A DNA stretch of 62,694 nt from an uncultured Neomegalonema sp. (GCA_937957975.1 CALFFK010000057.1:1-62694); one strand, 5' to 3'. Counted from the stretch's first letter, positions 1-9,448 are shown. Notes: generated by a model not told the origin, from the sequence alone. Program-made: numbers and translations.

Positions 1-432
1 TGAACACCCAACCAGGGCACACCAGAAATATCCATAACTCCGCCAAAAAGATACGTGCGTGCAATAAACCCCAACTACCTCACAGTAGCCAAGCCACCCA
101 CATATCCCTTCATGGTATCTATATATTATCAAAGAGCAGCGCCAGATGTCTTCCGGCAAGGAGGCGGTATGTACCGAACGAATCTGATCCTGTCAAACCT
201 TTAAAATGATCTTTTTCAACTTTTTCACCAAGCCCGACTCCACCAGGGAGCCATATTTGAGAGAATTCCACTAACACATTGAAATATAAAATAAAAACGT
301 CTGTTGACAGCAAGTCCCGATACCGGCATTTTTCTTGTGCACTTAATTTTAATAAATCTATGCCCGTCACCATAAGAAGGTGAAGGGTACGCCGAAACGG
401 ATATTGGTCTTTAAACTCCCGGAGCCCGCCGC
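1..432. other. AT-rich non-coding stretch upstream of the M23 peptidase gene
   Basis: No convincing gene is visible. The stretch is clearly more AT-rich than the rest of the window. The only open frame of note (minus strand, 119-373, 84 codons) has no family resemblance and no ribosome binding site. A TTGACA hexamer at 304-309 could be a -35 element for the downstream M23 gene, but the expected -10 position about 17 bases later is poor, so I do not call a promoter. A short inverted repeat (CACC...GGTG) lies near 370-384. Confidence 0.5.
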
Positions 433-2274
433 ATGACGCTTTACGTGCCGCCCACGGACAGCCAAGCCCGACGCATGATCGCGCGTCGCTTACTCCTCGG
501 ACGCCCCGCCATCATGGCCGTTTGCATTATGGGCTTTGTCTCATCGGTCGTCACGTCAAGTCACTCCAATTACGGACCCGCGATCTCAAAGCAGACGCTT
601 ATTGATAACGAGGATGTTGATTCAGGCACAGCGCATCCGGTTCGGGCCGAACGGATCGCACCCGCCACCATAGGGACAGCGGCACAACTCACTGAACCGG
701 CCACCCTTGCCGAAGCTAGCATGAACGAAGCGCTTCCGTTTCTTGATGATCCCGATGCGATGATCCGCGCTGCCATAAAGACGGCACATCCAAAATTCGA
801 AGCAAGACCCCTGCCCGATATCGCCCCTGATACCGATAGTCTGTTCGGGGCCGACGGAATCGCCAACAAACTGCCTGCAGAGCCAGCGGCGGCTTTGCAA
901 CTGGCGAGCCTTGGTGCGCCCAATGCAGTGGGTCATTTTCCGGGCGACTATATCTCTCCAAGAATGCCCGATACCGCATCGCTCGCAATCATCCCGCCGA
1001 AACTCACGTCACACAATCAACGCGATCATTCAGCTCTGATAGACACACGGAGTAATCCAGAGCCAATCGAGCAAGCCTACCAGATCGAGACTGTTCGGGC
1101 AGTTGGCGGAGAAACGTTGGAGGAATTGCTCGACAGATTTCATGTCAATGACGATGACAAGCTTGCCACGCTCGTGACCCTACGTGCCGACTCAATCTCT
1201 GAAGTATTGGCTACGGATGATCGGATTGACCTTGCTTTCAAGCCAAACCGTAAACTCGGCACGAACAAACTGATCGGCATACGACTGCGATTTGATGCAG
1301 CCACCGAAGAAGAAAAACGAACCATCGAACTTCTGTGGGACAGTGACAAACCTGAACTTTGGGCTGACGTAGCCATTGATCAGGAGACACAGGAAGCAAC
1401 GTTCCGACCTGTGACGACTAGCGAAGCGCTTGATGGTCACTTACTGGGCAGAAACGAACCAGAGCGTGTTTTCCTGAAGGGTGTTGTGACGTCATCGCTC
1501 TACGAAGCAGCAGACACGGCGGGAATGACGCCGGGTGAAGCGACCACCCTGACCGACATCTTCCGCTATCTTGTGGATTTTGAACGTGACTTGCGTGCCG
1601 GAGATCGCTTTGAAGTTCTGTTCGATAAGAAAGAGAACGGTGATTACGGCGATATCGTCTATGCGATGATTGAGAATCAGGGACGGCAGATGGCACTGTT
1701 TCGGGCGCAAACTGGGCCAGATACCTTCGAGTATTTTGATCGCGATGGCAAAACGAACAAGCGCGCCCTGATGCGTACGCCTTTGGCTTATGCTCGCATC
1801 AGTTCCAATTTCGGCATGCGCCGCCATCCGATCGACGGCTATCGTAAAATGCACAAGGGCGTCGATTTCAGGGCGGCCCGTGGTACGCCCATCGTTGCCG
1901 CAGGCAACGGGGTCGTCGAATATCTCGGACGGCGTGGCGGCTATGGCAAGTACATCCGCATTCGTCATACGGGGACATATAAGACGGCATACGCCCATAT
2001 GTCCCGCTACGCAAAAGACCTGCGCTCAGGAATGAGCGTCAAACAGGGTGATGTAATCGGCTACGTAGGCAGTACAGGCCGCTCGACAGGCCCACATCTG
2101 CATTTCGAGGTTCTGGAGAACGGCAAGCGAATTAATCCCATGGCCATTGGGGATTTTGGCCCGATTCACAGTCTTGCGGGAGCAGATCTGGCGCGGTTCA
2201 AGGCGGGAATTGCCAAGATTTCACTCGTCCTCGCCGAATTGCGCCCCAAAGCTCTGGTAGCAACGATCGAGTAA
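433..2274 (+). CDS. M23 family (LytM-type) peptidoglycan metalloendopeptidase
   Basis: Predicted zinc endopeptidase that cuts peptide cross-links in peptidoglycan, acting in the periplasm. The 613-residue protein has a basic N-terminus and one hydrophobic segment at about residues 25-42, which suggests a membrane anchor or uncleaved signal. A long linker of about 200 residues follows, then a region resembling the LysM-like and OapA-like parts of M23 proteins. The C-terminal LytM domain starts near residue 455. The zinc and catalytic motifs are intact: H474-K-G-V-D478 (HxxxD), the Y-A-H segment near 521, and H554-L-H-F-E (HxH). The start ATG follows a GGAG at 420-424. It appears monocistronic. 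The catalytic domain is secure; whether it acts in cell division or general remodelling cannot be told from sequence. Confidence 0.9.
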   Translation: MTLYVPPTDSQARRMIARRLLLGRPAIMAVCIMGFVSSVVTSSHSNYGPAISKQTLIDNEDVDSGTAHPVRAERIAPATIGTAAQLTEPATLAEASMNEALPFLDDPDAMIRAAIKTAHPKFEARPLPDIAPDTDSLFGADGIANKLPAEPAAALQLASLGAPNAVGHFPGDYISPRMPDTASLAIIPPKLTSHNQRDHSALIDTRSNPEPIEQAYQIETVRAVGGETLEELLDRFHVNDDDKLATLVTLRADSISEVLATDDRIDLAFKPNRKLGTNKLIGIRLRFDAATEEEKRTIELLWDSDKPELWADVAIDQETQEATFRPVTTSEALDGHLLGRNEPERVFLKGVVTSSLYEAADTAGMTPGEATTLTDIFRYLVDFERDLRAGDRFEVLFDKKENGDYGDIVYAMIENQGRQMALFRAQTGPDTFEYFDRDGKTNKRALMRTPLAYARISSNFGMRRHPIDGYRKMHKGVDFRAARGTPIVAAGNGVVEYLGRRGGYGKYIRIRHTGTYKTAYAHMSRYAKDLRSGMSVKQGDVIGYVGSTGRSTGPHLHFEVLENGKRINPMAIGDFGPIHSLAGADLARFKAGIAKISLVLAELRPKALVATIE

Positions 2275-2571
2275 CACAATTGGTGTCTATCGGCAGACAC
2301 ATACGCGCGGTCCCGCCTGAGTTCAGGCGGGCAGGGAGTTGCTCTGCGTTCGCGTATTGATGTACGGAACTTGCTTTACTCAATATGCCTTTGTTGAAAT
2401 GGTTGCACCCTGAAAGGGAGTGCACTCCACAGTCCCGTCGGCGGCACACGGGCACGCTCAGAGAACGCAGAACCACGGATTCTGTAATCGAGTTGCGAAA
2501 TGGCAAGGCAGTTAGAAGCTTCACTGCCACCCGCCCGCACGCACGAAACTACGCAGACATGACAACGAACG
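2275..2571. other. intergenic region between convergent M23 and senC genes
   Basis: No gene is supported here. Two inverted repeats follow the M23 stop: GTGTCT/AGACAC at 2283-2300, and a perfect 9-bp palindrome arm pair at 2312-2331. The short open frames in both strands show no family resemblance. Confidence 0.5.
2312..2331. terminator. 9-bp perfect hairpin, possible terminator without U-tract
   Basis: CCCGCCTGA, a 2-base loop, then TCAGGCGGG form a perfect stem about 40 bases past the M23 stop codon. There is no T-run on either side, so this is at best a weak or Rho-assisted terminator, or a 3'-end stabilising hairpin. Confidence 0.35.
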
Positions 2572-3195
2572 TCAGGAGCCGATATGACAGGCAACGCCTT
2601 CAGCGATGTATTCGGGCGCATCGCCATGCTTGAAATAAGTGATGAACTCAGCGTCTTTACCAAGCAGGTAAATATACGCGGAATGATCCATGGAATACCC
2701 GTCGGGAAAATCAGCATCCGGGCGCTCGGCGTAGTAGACGCGGTATTTTTTTGCCGCCGCCGCAATGGCATCCTGTGAGCCGGTAAGACCAATCATTGAA
2801 TCGTGGAAATACGGAACATATTCGCCAAGGGCTTCAACGGTATCCCGCTTGGGGTCGATCGTGACAAAGACAGGGTTCACGGACATACCAATCTTTTCGG
2901 CAACAATATCCGCTGCCGCCGCCACATCAGCAAGATCGGTGGGGCAAACATCGGGGCACGTGGCGTAGCCGAAATAGAGCAGGCTGGGCGAGCCAGCGAG
3001 GTCCCGATCCGTCATCGCCTCGCCCTTGTGACTCGTAAGAGCGAAAGAACCGCCAATGTCGGCACCGGTCAGGCCACCGGGACATGCGCGCGCGCCAGGC
3101 GCCTTGCCGCCAATAGCAAAGAAGGACGAAGCGCCGATAACTGCAACAGCGATGGATGCGCCAATGGCAAGAAGCGCGCGGGTGGCCAGAGCCAT
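2572..3195 (-). CDS. senC: SCO1/SenC/PrrC family copper chaperone and redox protein
   Basis: Thioredoxin-fold protein of the SCO family, which delivers copper to the CuA site of cytochrome c oxidase and can act in redox signalling. It is 207 residues long, with an N-terminal hydrophobic anchor (about residues 5-29) that places the domain in the periplasm. The copper ligands are present: C80-P-D-V-C84 (CxxxC) and H171 in the D-H-S-A-Y segment. I chose the ATG at 3195 because upstream in-frame codons lack SCO-like sequence. It is transcribed divergently from regB. In Rhodobacter, senC/prrC lies in the regB-senC-regA cluster (established knowledge); no regA is seen in this window. Confidence 0.92.
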   Translation of the reverse strand: MALATRALLAIGASIAVAVIGASSFFAIGGKAPGARACPGGLTGADIGGSFALTSHKGEAMTDRDLAGSPSLLYFGYATCPDVCPTDLADVAAAADIVAEKIGMSVNPVFVTIDPKRDTVEALGEYVPYFHDSMIGLTGSQDAIAAAAKKYRVYYAERPDADFPDGYSMDHSAYIYLLGKDAEFITYFKHGDAPEYIAEGVACHIGS

Positions 3196-3329
3196 GGGAA
3201 TCTCCGGGACGGTTGAACTCCCTTCATGCGCTATCGCAAATACCGGATAAGTGGCAACGGGGCATCTCGTCACTTTCGCGGGACGACAGGACATGGAAGG
3301 TTATCTTTGACAGGATCAAGGAGATGCCA

Positions 3330-4718
3330 ATGCCCTACACGCCCCAGAGCGCAGAGGATGCGGCCCTCGGTGAACATTTCGCCCTTGGGATGCGCCAGCG
3401 GCATTGGCTGCGGGCGCGCACGTTACAGAATTTGCGCTGGATCGCGATTACCGGACAATTATTGACGATTCTGGTGGCGCGCTATGGGCTGGGATATGAC
3501 TTGCCAATGGTCGCCTGCCTCGTGGTGATCCTGATCTCGGTATGGTTCAATATCATTTCACGAATGACCATGGCCCCGAATGCCCGGCTATCCGAACGCA
3601 GGGCACTGCTGTGGATGCTGTTTGATCTGGGACAACTTGGCGTATTGCTGGCGCTTACCGGGGGCTTGGGAAATCCTTTCGCACTGTTGTTCATCGCCCC
3701 CGCAACCGTTGCGGCAGCGGCACTGAACCGGAGCAATGCGCGGATCGTGGTGGGTATTGCCCTGATGTCGATCTTCATCCTCGAATTCGCACATCTGCCA
3801 TTGCATCACCATGTCAACGGGCCGTTGAAACTGCCGTATGATTATCTGCTGGGGATCGGCTGTGCGCTCATCATCGGGGTAGGATTCATCGCGATCTATG
3901 TGCGGCGGGTAGCGGATGAAGCCTTCGGGATGTCCCAGGCACTGGCGGCGACACAGCTTGCACTGGCACGGGAACAGCGGCTCTCGGCGCTTGGTACCAT
4001 GGCTGCGGCTGCCGCCCATGAGCTAGGCTCGCCACTGGCCACCATCGCCCTTACCGCGCGGGAAATGGAACGCGATCTGGAGAAAGGGGCACTGGATGCG
4101 GAGGATCTGGCGCTGATCCGGGACCAAACGACACGTTGCCGCGATATTCTCTCGCAGCTTGGGAGAATCCGGCGGGAAGACATGGAGCATATTCGCACCG
4201 CTCCCCTGTTGTCAGTGCTGGAAGAAGCAGCAGGGCCACATGAGGACAGCGGCAAACGGATCGAGTATTTTATCGACGGAGAGATCGTGTCGGGGAAGAA
4301 TACCCCCTCTCCTGACTTTCCGCGTAGACCAGAGATTATCCATGCCCTGCGCAATGTGATCCAGAATGCGGTCGATTTCGCCCTTACAACGGTGTGGATC
4401 GAAATCATGGAGACGGAAGAGCATCTCACGATCAGGATTCAGGATGATGGACCGGGCTTTCCAACGGATGTCCTGAACCGGGCAGGTGATCCTTTTGTGA
4501 CTTCCCGACGCGGAAAGCGGGGGCGCGAGGGCGGCTATGAAGGGATGGGACTGGGGCTGTTTATCGCCAAGACCCTTTTGGAGCGGCGGGAGGCAACGAT
4601 AACCCTGATGAACCAGCGCCCCAGTCAGGAAGCACTGCCCGGAGCAATGGTCGAAATCCGCTGGAAACAAGCCTCTCTGATGCCGCCGGGTGACGCTACG
4701 GCAGCCCTGCACCCCTGA
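3330..4718 (+). CDS. regB: RegB/PrrB/ActS-type redox-sensing histidine kinase
   Basis: Membrane histidine kinase of the global redox two-component system (RegBA/PrrBA/ActSR), which controls respiration, photosynthesis and fixation genes in alphaproteobacteria. From the chosen start it is 462 residues. There are about six transmembrane segments (roughly 35-190), containing the family hallmark G111-G-L-G-N-P-F117 (GGxxNPF, quinone sensing). The H-box has H230 in A-H-E-L-G-S-P-L. The conserved redox cysteine C270 lies in T-R-C-R-D-I-L, matching Cys265 of Rhodobacter capsulatus RegB. The C-terminal ATPase domain has D-D-G-P-G-F and G-M-G-L-G-L-F. AAGGAG at 3318-3323 sits 6 bases before ATG 3330 and directly abuts ATG 3324, which favours 3330. 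The divergent senC supports the call. Confidence 0.93.
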   Translation: MPYTPQSAEDAALGEHFALGMRQRHWLRARTLQNLRWIAITGQLLTILVARYGLGYDLPMVACLVVILISVWFNIISRMTMAPNARLSERRALLWMLFDLGQLGVLLALTGGLGNPFALLFIAPATVAAAALNRSNARIVVGIALMSIFILEFAHLPLHHHVNGPLKLPYDYLLGIGCALIIGVGFIAIYVRRVADEAFGMSQALAATQLALAREQRLSALGTMAAAAAHELGSPLATIALTAREMERDLEKGALDAEDLALIRDQTTRCRDILSQLGRIRREDMEHIRTAPLLSVLEEAAGPHEDSGKRIEYFIDGEIVSGKNTPSPDFPRRPEIIHALRNVIQNAVDFALTTVWIEIMETEEHLTIRIQDDGPGFPTDVLNRAGDPFVTSRRGKRGREGGYEGMGLGLFIAKTLLERREATITLMNQRPSQEALPGAMVEIRWKQASLMPPGDATAALHP

Positions 4719-4798
4719 GCCATCCGGACAGTTTTGACTGGTAATGGATCGTTTCAGTGATTATCCTGACGCTGAACATTTTTCAACACTTGGACCTC

Positions 4799-7291
4799 AT
4801 GGCACGCAGACGCGCATCCCTCTGGACAGCACTTTGTTCTGTTCCCGCCCTGCTGTGCGCATCACCGGCACATGCCGCCGGAATAGCCGACATCAGTAGC
4901 TCGTACTGGGGCGCAATCTGCCTTTTTCTGGCCGTAGCCGGAACTGGTGGCATTCTTTATGCGGTGCGCGCTATTGGTGCAAATCAGAAACTCGAAACCA
5001 CTTTGATCCGGGCAGACGAAGCACGACTGAGTTCCGAAGAAGCCCTCAGTGCCCTGCTGCTCGACCGGGCAGACGGGGCGGCAATCTGGTCTGGCACAGC
5101 GTTGCAGGTAACAGCAGGCAACGCGCGGGTACTCGACACGCTGGAAGACCCTTGCGATCCCTATGCCGTCGCCAACGCCCTTGTGAATGCCAAGAACTCT
5201 GCGGATCTTGGTACGAAACTAAAAGCCCTAATCGAAGAAGGCAAACCTTTCGAGAGCAGTTTCACAGGGCAGGAAGACCAACGGCGTGTGATCTCTGGCG
5301 TGACCCTGGGCGCGCGGGCGTTGCTGACGCTGATTGATGCAAAGGGATCACATGAACATCTGCCCCGCCTCAGCGACAGGTTGTTCGCCGCCGAGACGCA
5401 TGCACGGACGCTGGAAGACGGCTTTGCCAATGCACCGTTCTATGCCTGGCAACGCGATGCCTTCGGGCGGATCGAATGGGTAAATCGTCGCTACGTAGAA
5501 GGCGTCGAAGCCCCCAGCCTCGATACGGTACTGACCTGTCAGATTGAACTCCTCAGCGGTGACGGAGCCGATGTTACCAGGGCGCTGGCCGAGAAAGTGC
5601 GGACGTCGGGAAAAGAGGAACAAACCCGCCACGCCACGATTATTGACGGAACACGAAGCACGCTCCAGATTATCGAAACTCCCTATAATGACGGCACGTT
5701 TGGCTATGCCATCGATGTCAGCGCACAGGTTGGAGCCACCGAAGCTCTCGTCCGACAGATGCGCGCGAACGAGGAAACCCTTGATCGCCTGCATCGCGGG
5801 GTAGCGGTCTTCAATGCCGATATGCGCCTGAGCTTTGCCAATGAAGCGTTCATCCAGACCTGGTCGCTGGATGCAGCATGGCTGGAAGGGCATCCCACCT
5901 TACGCGAAATTCTTGATATGCTGCGTGAGAAGAACCGTCTGCCCCATGCGCGGGATTTCAGGGGATGGCGTGATGATTTTATTGCCGAGTGCAAGGATGT
6001 TAATGATCCGCTGGAGCGACAATGGCACTTGCCTGACGGGCGAACCCTGCATGTATTGGCACAGCCGCATCCAATGGGCGGCACTATGGTGATTTTCGAG
6101 GACGTATCCGATACCTATGCCATGCGCCGCGATGCCGCGACAGTCTCGGCAGTATATCACGCCACGTTCTCACGGTTGGCCGAAGGGGTTGTCGTCTTTG
6201 GTTTGGACGGGCGATGCCGCATCGCAAACCGTGCTTTTCGTGAGCTTTGGGAGATTCCAAAGGACGACATCAAGGATCTGCACATCACCGAACTTAGCCG
6301 TAAATGTGTGCATCTTTACAGCAATCGTGCGGTCTGGGCAAAAGCCATCAGCCATGTTTCAGCGGCGGGAGAAGATCGCGAAGTCTGGACCGAAACACTG
6401 GAGCGCACGGACGGGACGGTCATCCAGATGGCCTCGGCCCCCCTGCCCGACGGGGCGACAATGTTCGCCTTTCAGGACACGACAGATTCCTTCCATAAGG
6501 AACGCCTGCTGACCGAAAAGAACGAAAAGCTGAACGAAATTTCTGATCTCAAGGGCCAATTCCTCGAAAGCATCCATGGCGCATCACACGAGTTGAAGAT
6601 TCCGCTGAATACGATCATCGGCTTCTCGGATTTGTTGCGGCAGGAGATGCGGGGCAAGCTGAACGATCGTCAGCACGAATTCGTGGATAATATCTCGCAA
6701 GCCTCGAACGAGCTGCGGGGGCTCATCGGCGGGATCATCGATCTGGCGATGCTGGAATCGGATTATTTCGAATTCTGCATCGAAGCCATCGACATCAACC
6801 CCACGCTGTCCTCTGTCACCGAGTTCATCCGGCGTCATTCAGGGAACGGGGCACGGGTGGTTCTTGATTGCCCGAACGGGATCGGGACCATGCCCGGCGA
6901 TGTACCGCGATTCCGTGAGGTGATCCATACATTGACCAATGCCCTGCGCAACGAAGCCGAGCCGGGCGATACAGTGGAAATCGGAGTGCGGCGACGGGGC
7001 GATTCCATCGTCATCTGGATCGGGTGTCGCGAGTCGATCATCCCATTGTCTATTCGCGACATATTTGGCCGTAACGATCTGAGCAATGCGATCCCACAAC
7101 TGCGCAGGGTAGAATTGGGTATCACACTGGTGCGGCAGTTCGTTGAACGGCAAGGCGGGCGGATAGCCATCGAAACCGGGGAAGGCGAAACACGCGAGGC
7201 AATTGTCTGCCGGTTTCTCTGCGATGCGGACGCAGTTCGCGCCGCAATAAATCAGGAGCGCGAGTCGGCCCCGCCCCATGCCGCCGAATAA
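4799..7291 (+). CDS. divL: DivL-like PAS-domain sensor histidine kinase
   Basis: Large PAS-containing histidine kinase resembling DivL, which regulates the CckA-ChpT-CtrA cell-cycle phosphorelay in alphaproteobacteria. About 830 residues: a signal-like hydrophobic stretch (about 8-25), a second transmembrane segment (about 36-56), several PAS-like regions (about 200-570), then an H-box. H597 is in S-H-E-L-K-I-P-L-N. Caulobacter DivL has Tyr at this position. The ATPase region is weak: no clear DxGxG motif is visible, although the terminal beta-strand region (R-Q-G-G-R-I-A-I-E) is recognisable. The position directly upstream of tsaE-amgK-murU-addB-addA is, from memory, the place of divL in alphaproteobacterial genomes. 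ATG 4799 is preferred; a GTG at 4757 in frame is an alternative. The kinase call is firm; the DivL name rests on synteny and layout. Confidence 0.75.
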   Translation: MARRRASLWTALCSVPALLCASPAHAAGIADISSSYWGAICLFLAVAGTGGILYAVRAIGANQKLETTLIRADEARLSSEEALSALLLDRADGAAIWSGTALQVTAGNARVLDTLEDPCDPYAVANALVNAKNSADLGTKLKALIEEGKPFESSFTGQEDQRRVISGVTLGARALLTLIDAKGSHEHLPRLSDRLFAAETHARTLEDGFANAPFYAWQRDAFGRIEWVNRRYVEGVEAPSLDTVLTCQIELLSGDGADVTRALAEKVRTSGKEEQTRHATIIDGTRSTLQIIETPYNDGTFGYAIDVSAQVGATEALVRQMRANEETLDRLHRGVAVFNADMRLSFANEAFIQTWSLDAAWLEGHPTLREILDMLREKNRLPHARDFRGWRDDFIAECKDVNDPLERQWHLPDGRTLHVLAQPHPMGGTMVIFEDVSDTYAMRRDAATVSAVYHATFSRLAEGVVVFGLDGRCRIANRAFRELWEIPKDDIKDLHITELSRKCVHLYSNRAVWAKAISHVSAAGEDREVWTETLERTDGTVIQMASAPLPDGATMFAFQDTTDSFHKERLLTEKNEKLNEISDLKGQFLESIHGASHELKIPLNTIIGFSDLLRQEMRGKLNDRQHEFVDNISQASNELRGLIGGIIDLAMLESDYFEFCIEAIDINPTLSSVTEFIRRHSGNGARVVLDCPNGIGTMPGDVPRFREVIHTLTNALRNEAEPGDTVEIGVRRRGDSIVIWIGCRESIIPLSIRDIFGRNDLSNAIPQLRRVELGITLVRQFVERQGGRIAIETGEGETREAIVCRFLCDADAVRAAINQERESAPPHAAE

Positions 7292-7292
7292 C

Positions 7293-8744
7293 ATGACGGC
7301 CTTGCCCCCAGCCCTGATGCTGCATTTGCCGGATGCCCGCGCAACCGACGCCCTGGGAATGCGGCTTTCAACGCTGCTGACAACAGGGGATTGTGTGCTG
7401 CTGGAAGGCGATCTTGGAGCAGGAAAATCGACGCTGGCGCGAGCGATTATCCAGACAGCACTGAAATCGAACGAGCCGGTTCCCAGCCCAACCTTTACCC
7501 TTACCGCACATTACGAAACGGAAAGTACATTCTACGTCCATGCCGATTTGTACCGTATGTCGGGGCCGGAAGAATTGGAGGAGACGGGGCTGGATGAAGC
7601 GTTTCAGGAGGCGGTGACGCTGGTGGAATGGCCGGATCGTCTGGGCGATTCACGGCCCGTGGATGCGCTGATGATCGAGATGGCAATTGATGGCGAGGGG
7701 CGAAAGGCGCAGGTATCAGCATCGGGAGAACGCAGCGCAGCAATTCTGTCGGCGCTGGGGCAATCGCGGGAGAAGCAACTTTCGGATTTTCTCGCGAAAG
7801 CAGGATTCGACGAGGCGACGGCGGTGCCGGGGGATGCCTCCAACCGACGCTACTTTCATACCGGGCCACATATCGCGATGGATGCACCTTACGCAAAAGG
7901 CGAAGACGTACGGCCTTTTGTGGCCGTGACAGAGATGCTGCGGCAGCGGGGATTGAGTGCGCCGGACATCCTTGCAGCGAATGAGGCGAATGGTTTCCTG
8001 CTGCTGGAAAATCTCGGCGAAGGGTTGTTTGCGCGGTTGTGTGAGGCTGATCCGGGGCAAGAGTCGGCGCTTTATACAGCGGCGGTTGACCTGCTGCACG
8101 GGCTGGGTACGCAAGAAACAGATCGAGTGCCAAACTACGATATGGCAGTTCTCGAACGCGAGGTAATGCTGCTGACGGATTGGTGGTGTCCAGCGGCGGG
8201 GATGACGGTTTCCGATGATATGCGCGCGGAATGGGCCGGCGTGGTGCATGAGGCAATGGCTGGGGTAGCGGAGGATCGCTCGGCGCTGGTCCTGCGTGAC
8301 TACCATGCAGAGAATTTATTGTGGCTACCGGAAAGACAAGGCAACGCACGGGTCGGGCTGCTGGATTATCAGGACGCGCTGATCGGGCATCCGGCCTATG
8401 ATCTGGTGTCGTTGCTGGAAGATGCGCGGCGGGACGTATCGCCGGGGCTGGCCGAAGCGATGATCGCGCGGTTTCTGGAACGGCGCGGCGATCTGGACGG
8501 ATCAACATTCCGGCGGGAGTATGATCTCCTGGGCGCACAGCGGAATGCGAAGATCGTTGGAATTTTTGCGCGGTTATGCGTGCGGGACAGCAAACCCCGC
8601 TACCTGTCGATGATCCCAAGAGTCTGGGCGCATCTGATGCGCGATATTCGCGACTTATCCGGTTTGCGCGGGTTCATTGAGCGGCATGTACCTGCCCCGG
8701 ATGATGATGTACTGGCGCGGATGAAAGCGGAGTACGCGCGATGA
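7293..8744 (+). CDS. TsaE-AmgK fusion (t6A synthesis ATPase / cell-wall sugar kinase)
   Basis: Two-domain fusion. Residues 1 to about 135 are TsaE, the ATPase of the TsaBDE complex that makes N6-threonylcarbamoyladenosine (t6A37) in tRNA; the P-loop G-D-L-G-A-G-K-S is near residues 39-46. Residues about 150-483 are an aminoglycoside-phosphotransferase-fold kinase like AmgK, which phosphorylates N-acetylmuramate or N-acetylglucosamine at the anomeric position in cell-wall recycling. Its catalytic loop L-R-D-Y-H-A-E-N-L-L-W and metal motif L-L-D-Y-Q-D-A are intact. This fusion is a known alphaproteobacterial arrangement. The chosen ATG lies one base after the divL stop; ATG 7278 in frame is an alternative. 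The stop overlaps the murU start by 4 bases, so AmgK and MurU are likely co-translated partners. Confidence 0.9.
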   Translation: MTALPPALMLHLPDARATDALGMRLSTLLTTGDCVLLEGDLGAGKSTLARAIIQTALKSNEPVPSPTFTLTAHYETESTFYVHADLYRMSGPEELEETGLDEAFQEAVTLVEWPDRLGDSRPVDALMIEMAIDGEGRKAQVSASGERSAAILSALGQSREKQLSDFLAKAGFDEATAVPGDASNRRYFHTGPHIAMDAPYAKGEDVRPFVAVTEMLRQRGLSAPDILAANEANGFLLLENLGEGLFARLCEADPGQESALYTAAVDLLHGLGTQETDRVPNYDMAVLEREVMLLTDWWCPAAGMTVSDDMRAEWAGVVHEAMAGVAEDRSALVLRDYHAENLLWLPERQGNARVGLLDYQDALIGHPAYDLVSLLEDARRDVSPGLAEAMIARFLERRGDLDGSTFRREYDLLGAQRNAKIVGIFARLCVRDSKPRYLSMIPRVWAHLMRDIRDLSGLRGFIERHVPAPDDDVLARMKAEYAR

Positions 8745-9448
8745 AAGCGATGGTGCTGGCGGCGGGGATGGGAACGCGGATGCGGCATCTGACGGCGGAT
8801 CGTCCAAAACCCATGGTGCCAGTGCTGGGACGCCCCCTGATCGATCGGACACTGGATCGATTGACGGAGATCGGGGTCGAAGAGGCGGTGGTGAACCTGC
8901 ATTACCGACCAGAAATCCTGCGGGAACATCTGGTGGAGCGAAAGGCTCCGGAGGTGGTGTTTTCAGACGAAATCGAGCTGTTGCTGGAGACAGGGGGCGG
9001 GGTGAACAAGGCACTGCCATTGCTTGGGCCTGAGCCATTCATGGTGGTGAACAGTGATAATATCTGGATCGGGGATGATGCGTTTGCGCCTTTGCTGAAG
9101 GCCTGGGATGCGCGGGCTATGGATGCATTGTTGATGCTGGTGCCGGTGGAGCGCGCGGTGGGATATTCGCGGGCGGGAGATTTTTCGCTACAGCATCCAA
9201 CGCAAGACCCCGGCTTCGGATCTTTGATACGGCGAGGCGATGCACCCGCCGCCCCCTATGTTTTCACCGGGGCGCAAATCCTCTCCCCAGCCCTTTTCAA
9301 AGATGTACCCGAAGGGCCGTTTTCGTTGAACCTGGTTTGGGACCGGGCCATTGCAGCAGGTCGGGCTTTCGGAATTTTACATCCGGGGGCATGGTGTGAT
9401 GTGGGAACGCCGGAAGGCCTGACCGAAGCCGAGGAGGCGCTGGGGTAA
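8741..9448 (+). CDS. murU: MurU-like N-acetylmuramate-1-phosphate uridylyltransferase
   Basis: Sugar-phosphate nucleotidyltransferase of 235 residues, predicted to turn MurNAc-1-phosphate and UTP into UDP-MurNAc, the step after AmgK in the recycling route that bypasses de novo MurA/MurB synthesis. The N-terminal signature L-A-A-G-M-G-T-R-M, followed by R-P-K-P-M-V-P-V, is the nucleotide-binding loop of the family, and V-N-S-D-N-I-W carries the metal-binding Asp. It overlaps the upstream fusion gene by 4 bases (ATGA) and the next gene by one base (TAATG), so it is translationally coupled on both sides. The substrate is inferred from the neighbouring kinase; a general NTP transferase is the alternative. 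Confidence 0.88.
   Translation: MKAMVLAAGMGTRMRHLTADRPKPMVPVLGRPLIDRTLDRLTEIGVEEAVVNLHYRPEILREHLVERKAPEVVFSDEIELLLETGGGVNKALPLLGPEPFMVVNSDNIWIGDDAFAPLLKAWDARAMDALLMLVPVERAVGYSRAGDFSLQHPTQDPGFGSLIRRGDAPAAPYVFTGAQILSPALFKDVPEGPFSLNLVWDRAIAAGRAFGILHPGAWCDVGTPEGLTEAEEALG

Noticed and set aside
7501-8619. 372-codon open frame on the minus strand
   Set aside because: Antisense to the TsaE-AmgK fusion; Pro/Arg/Ser-rich translation typical of GC-rich shadows.
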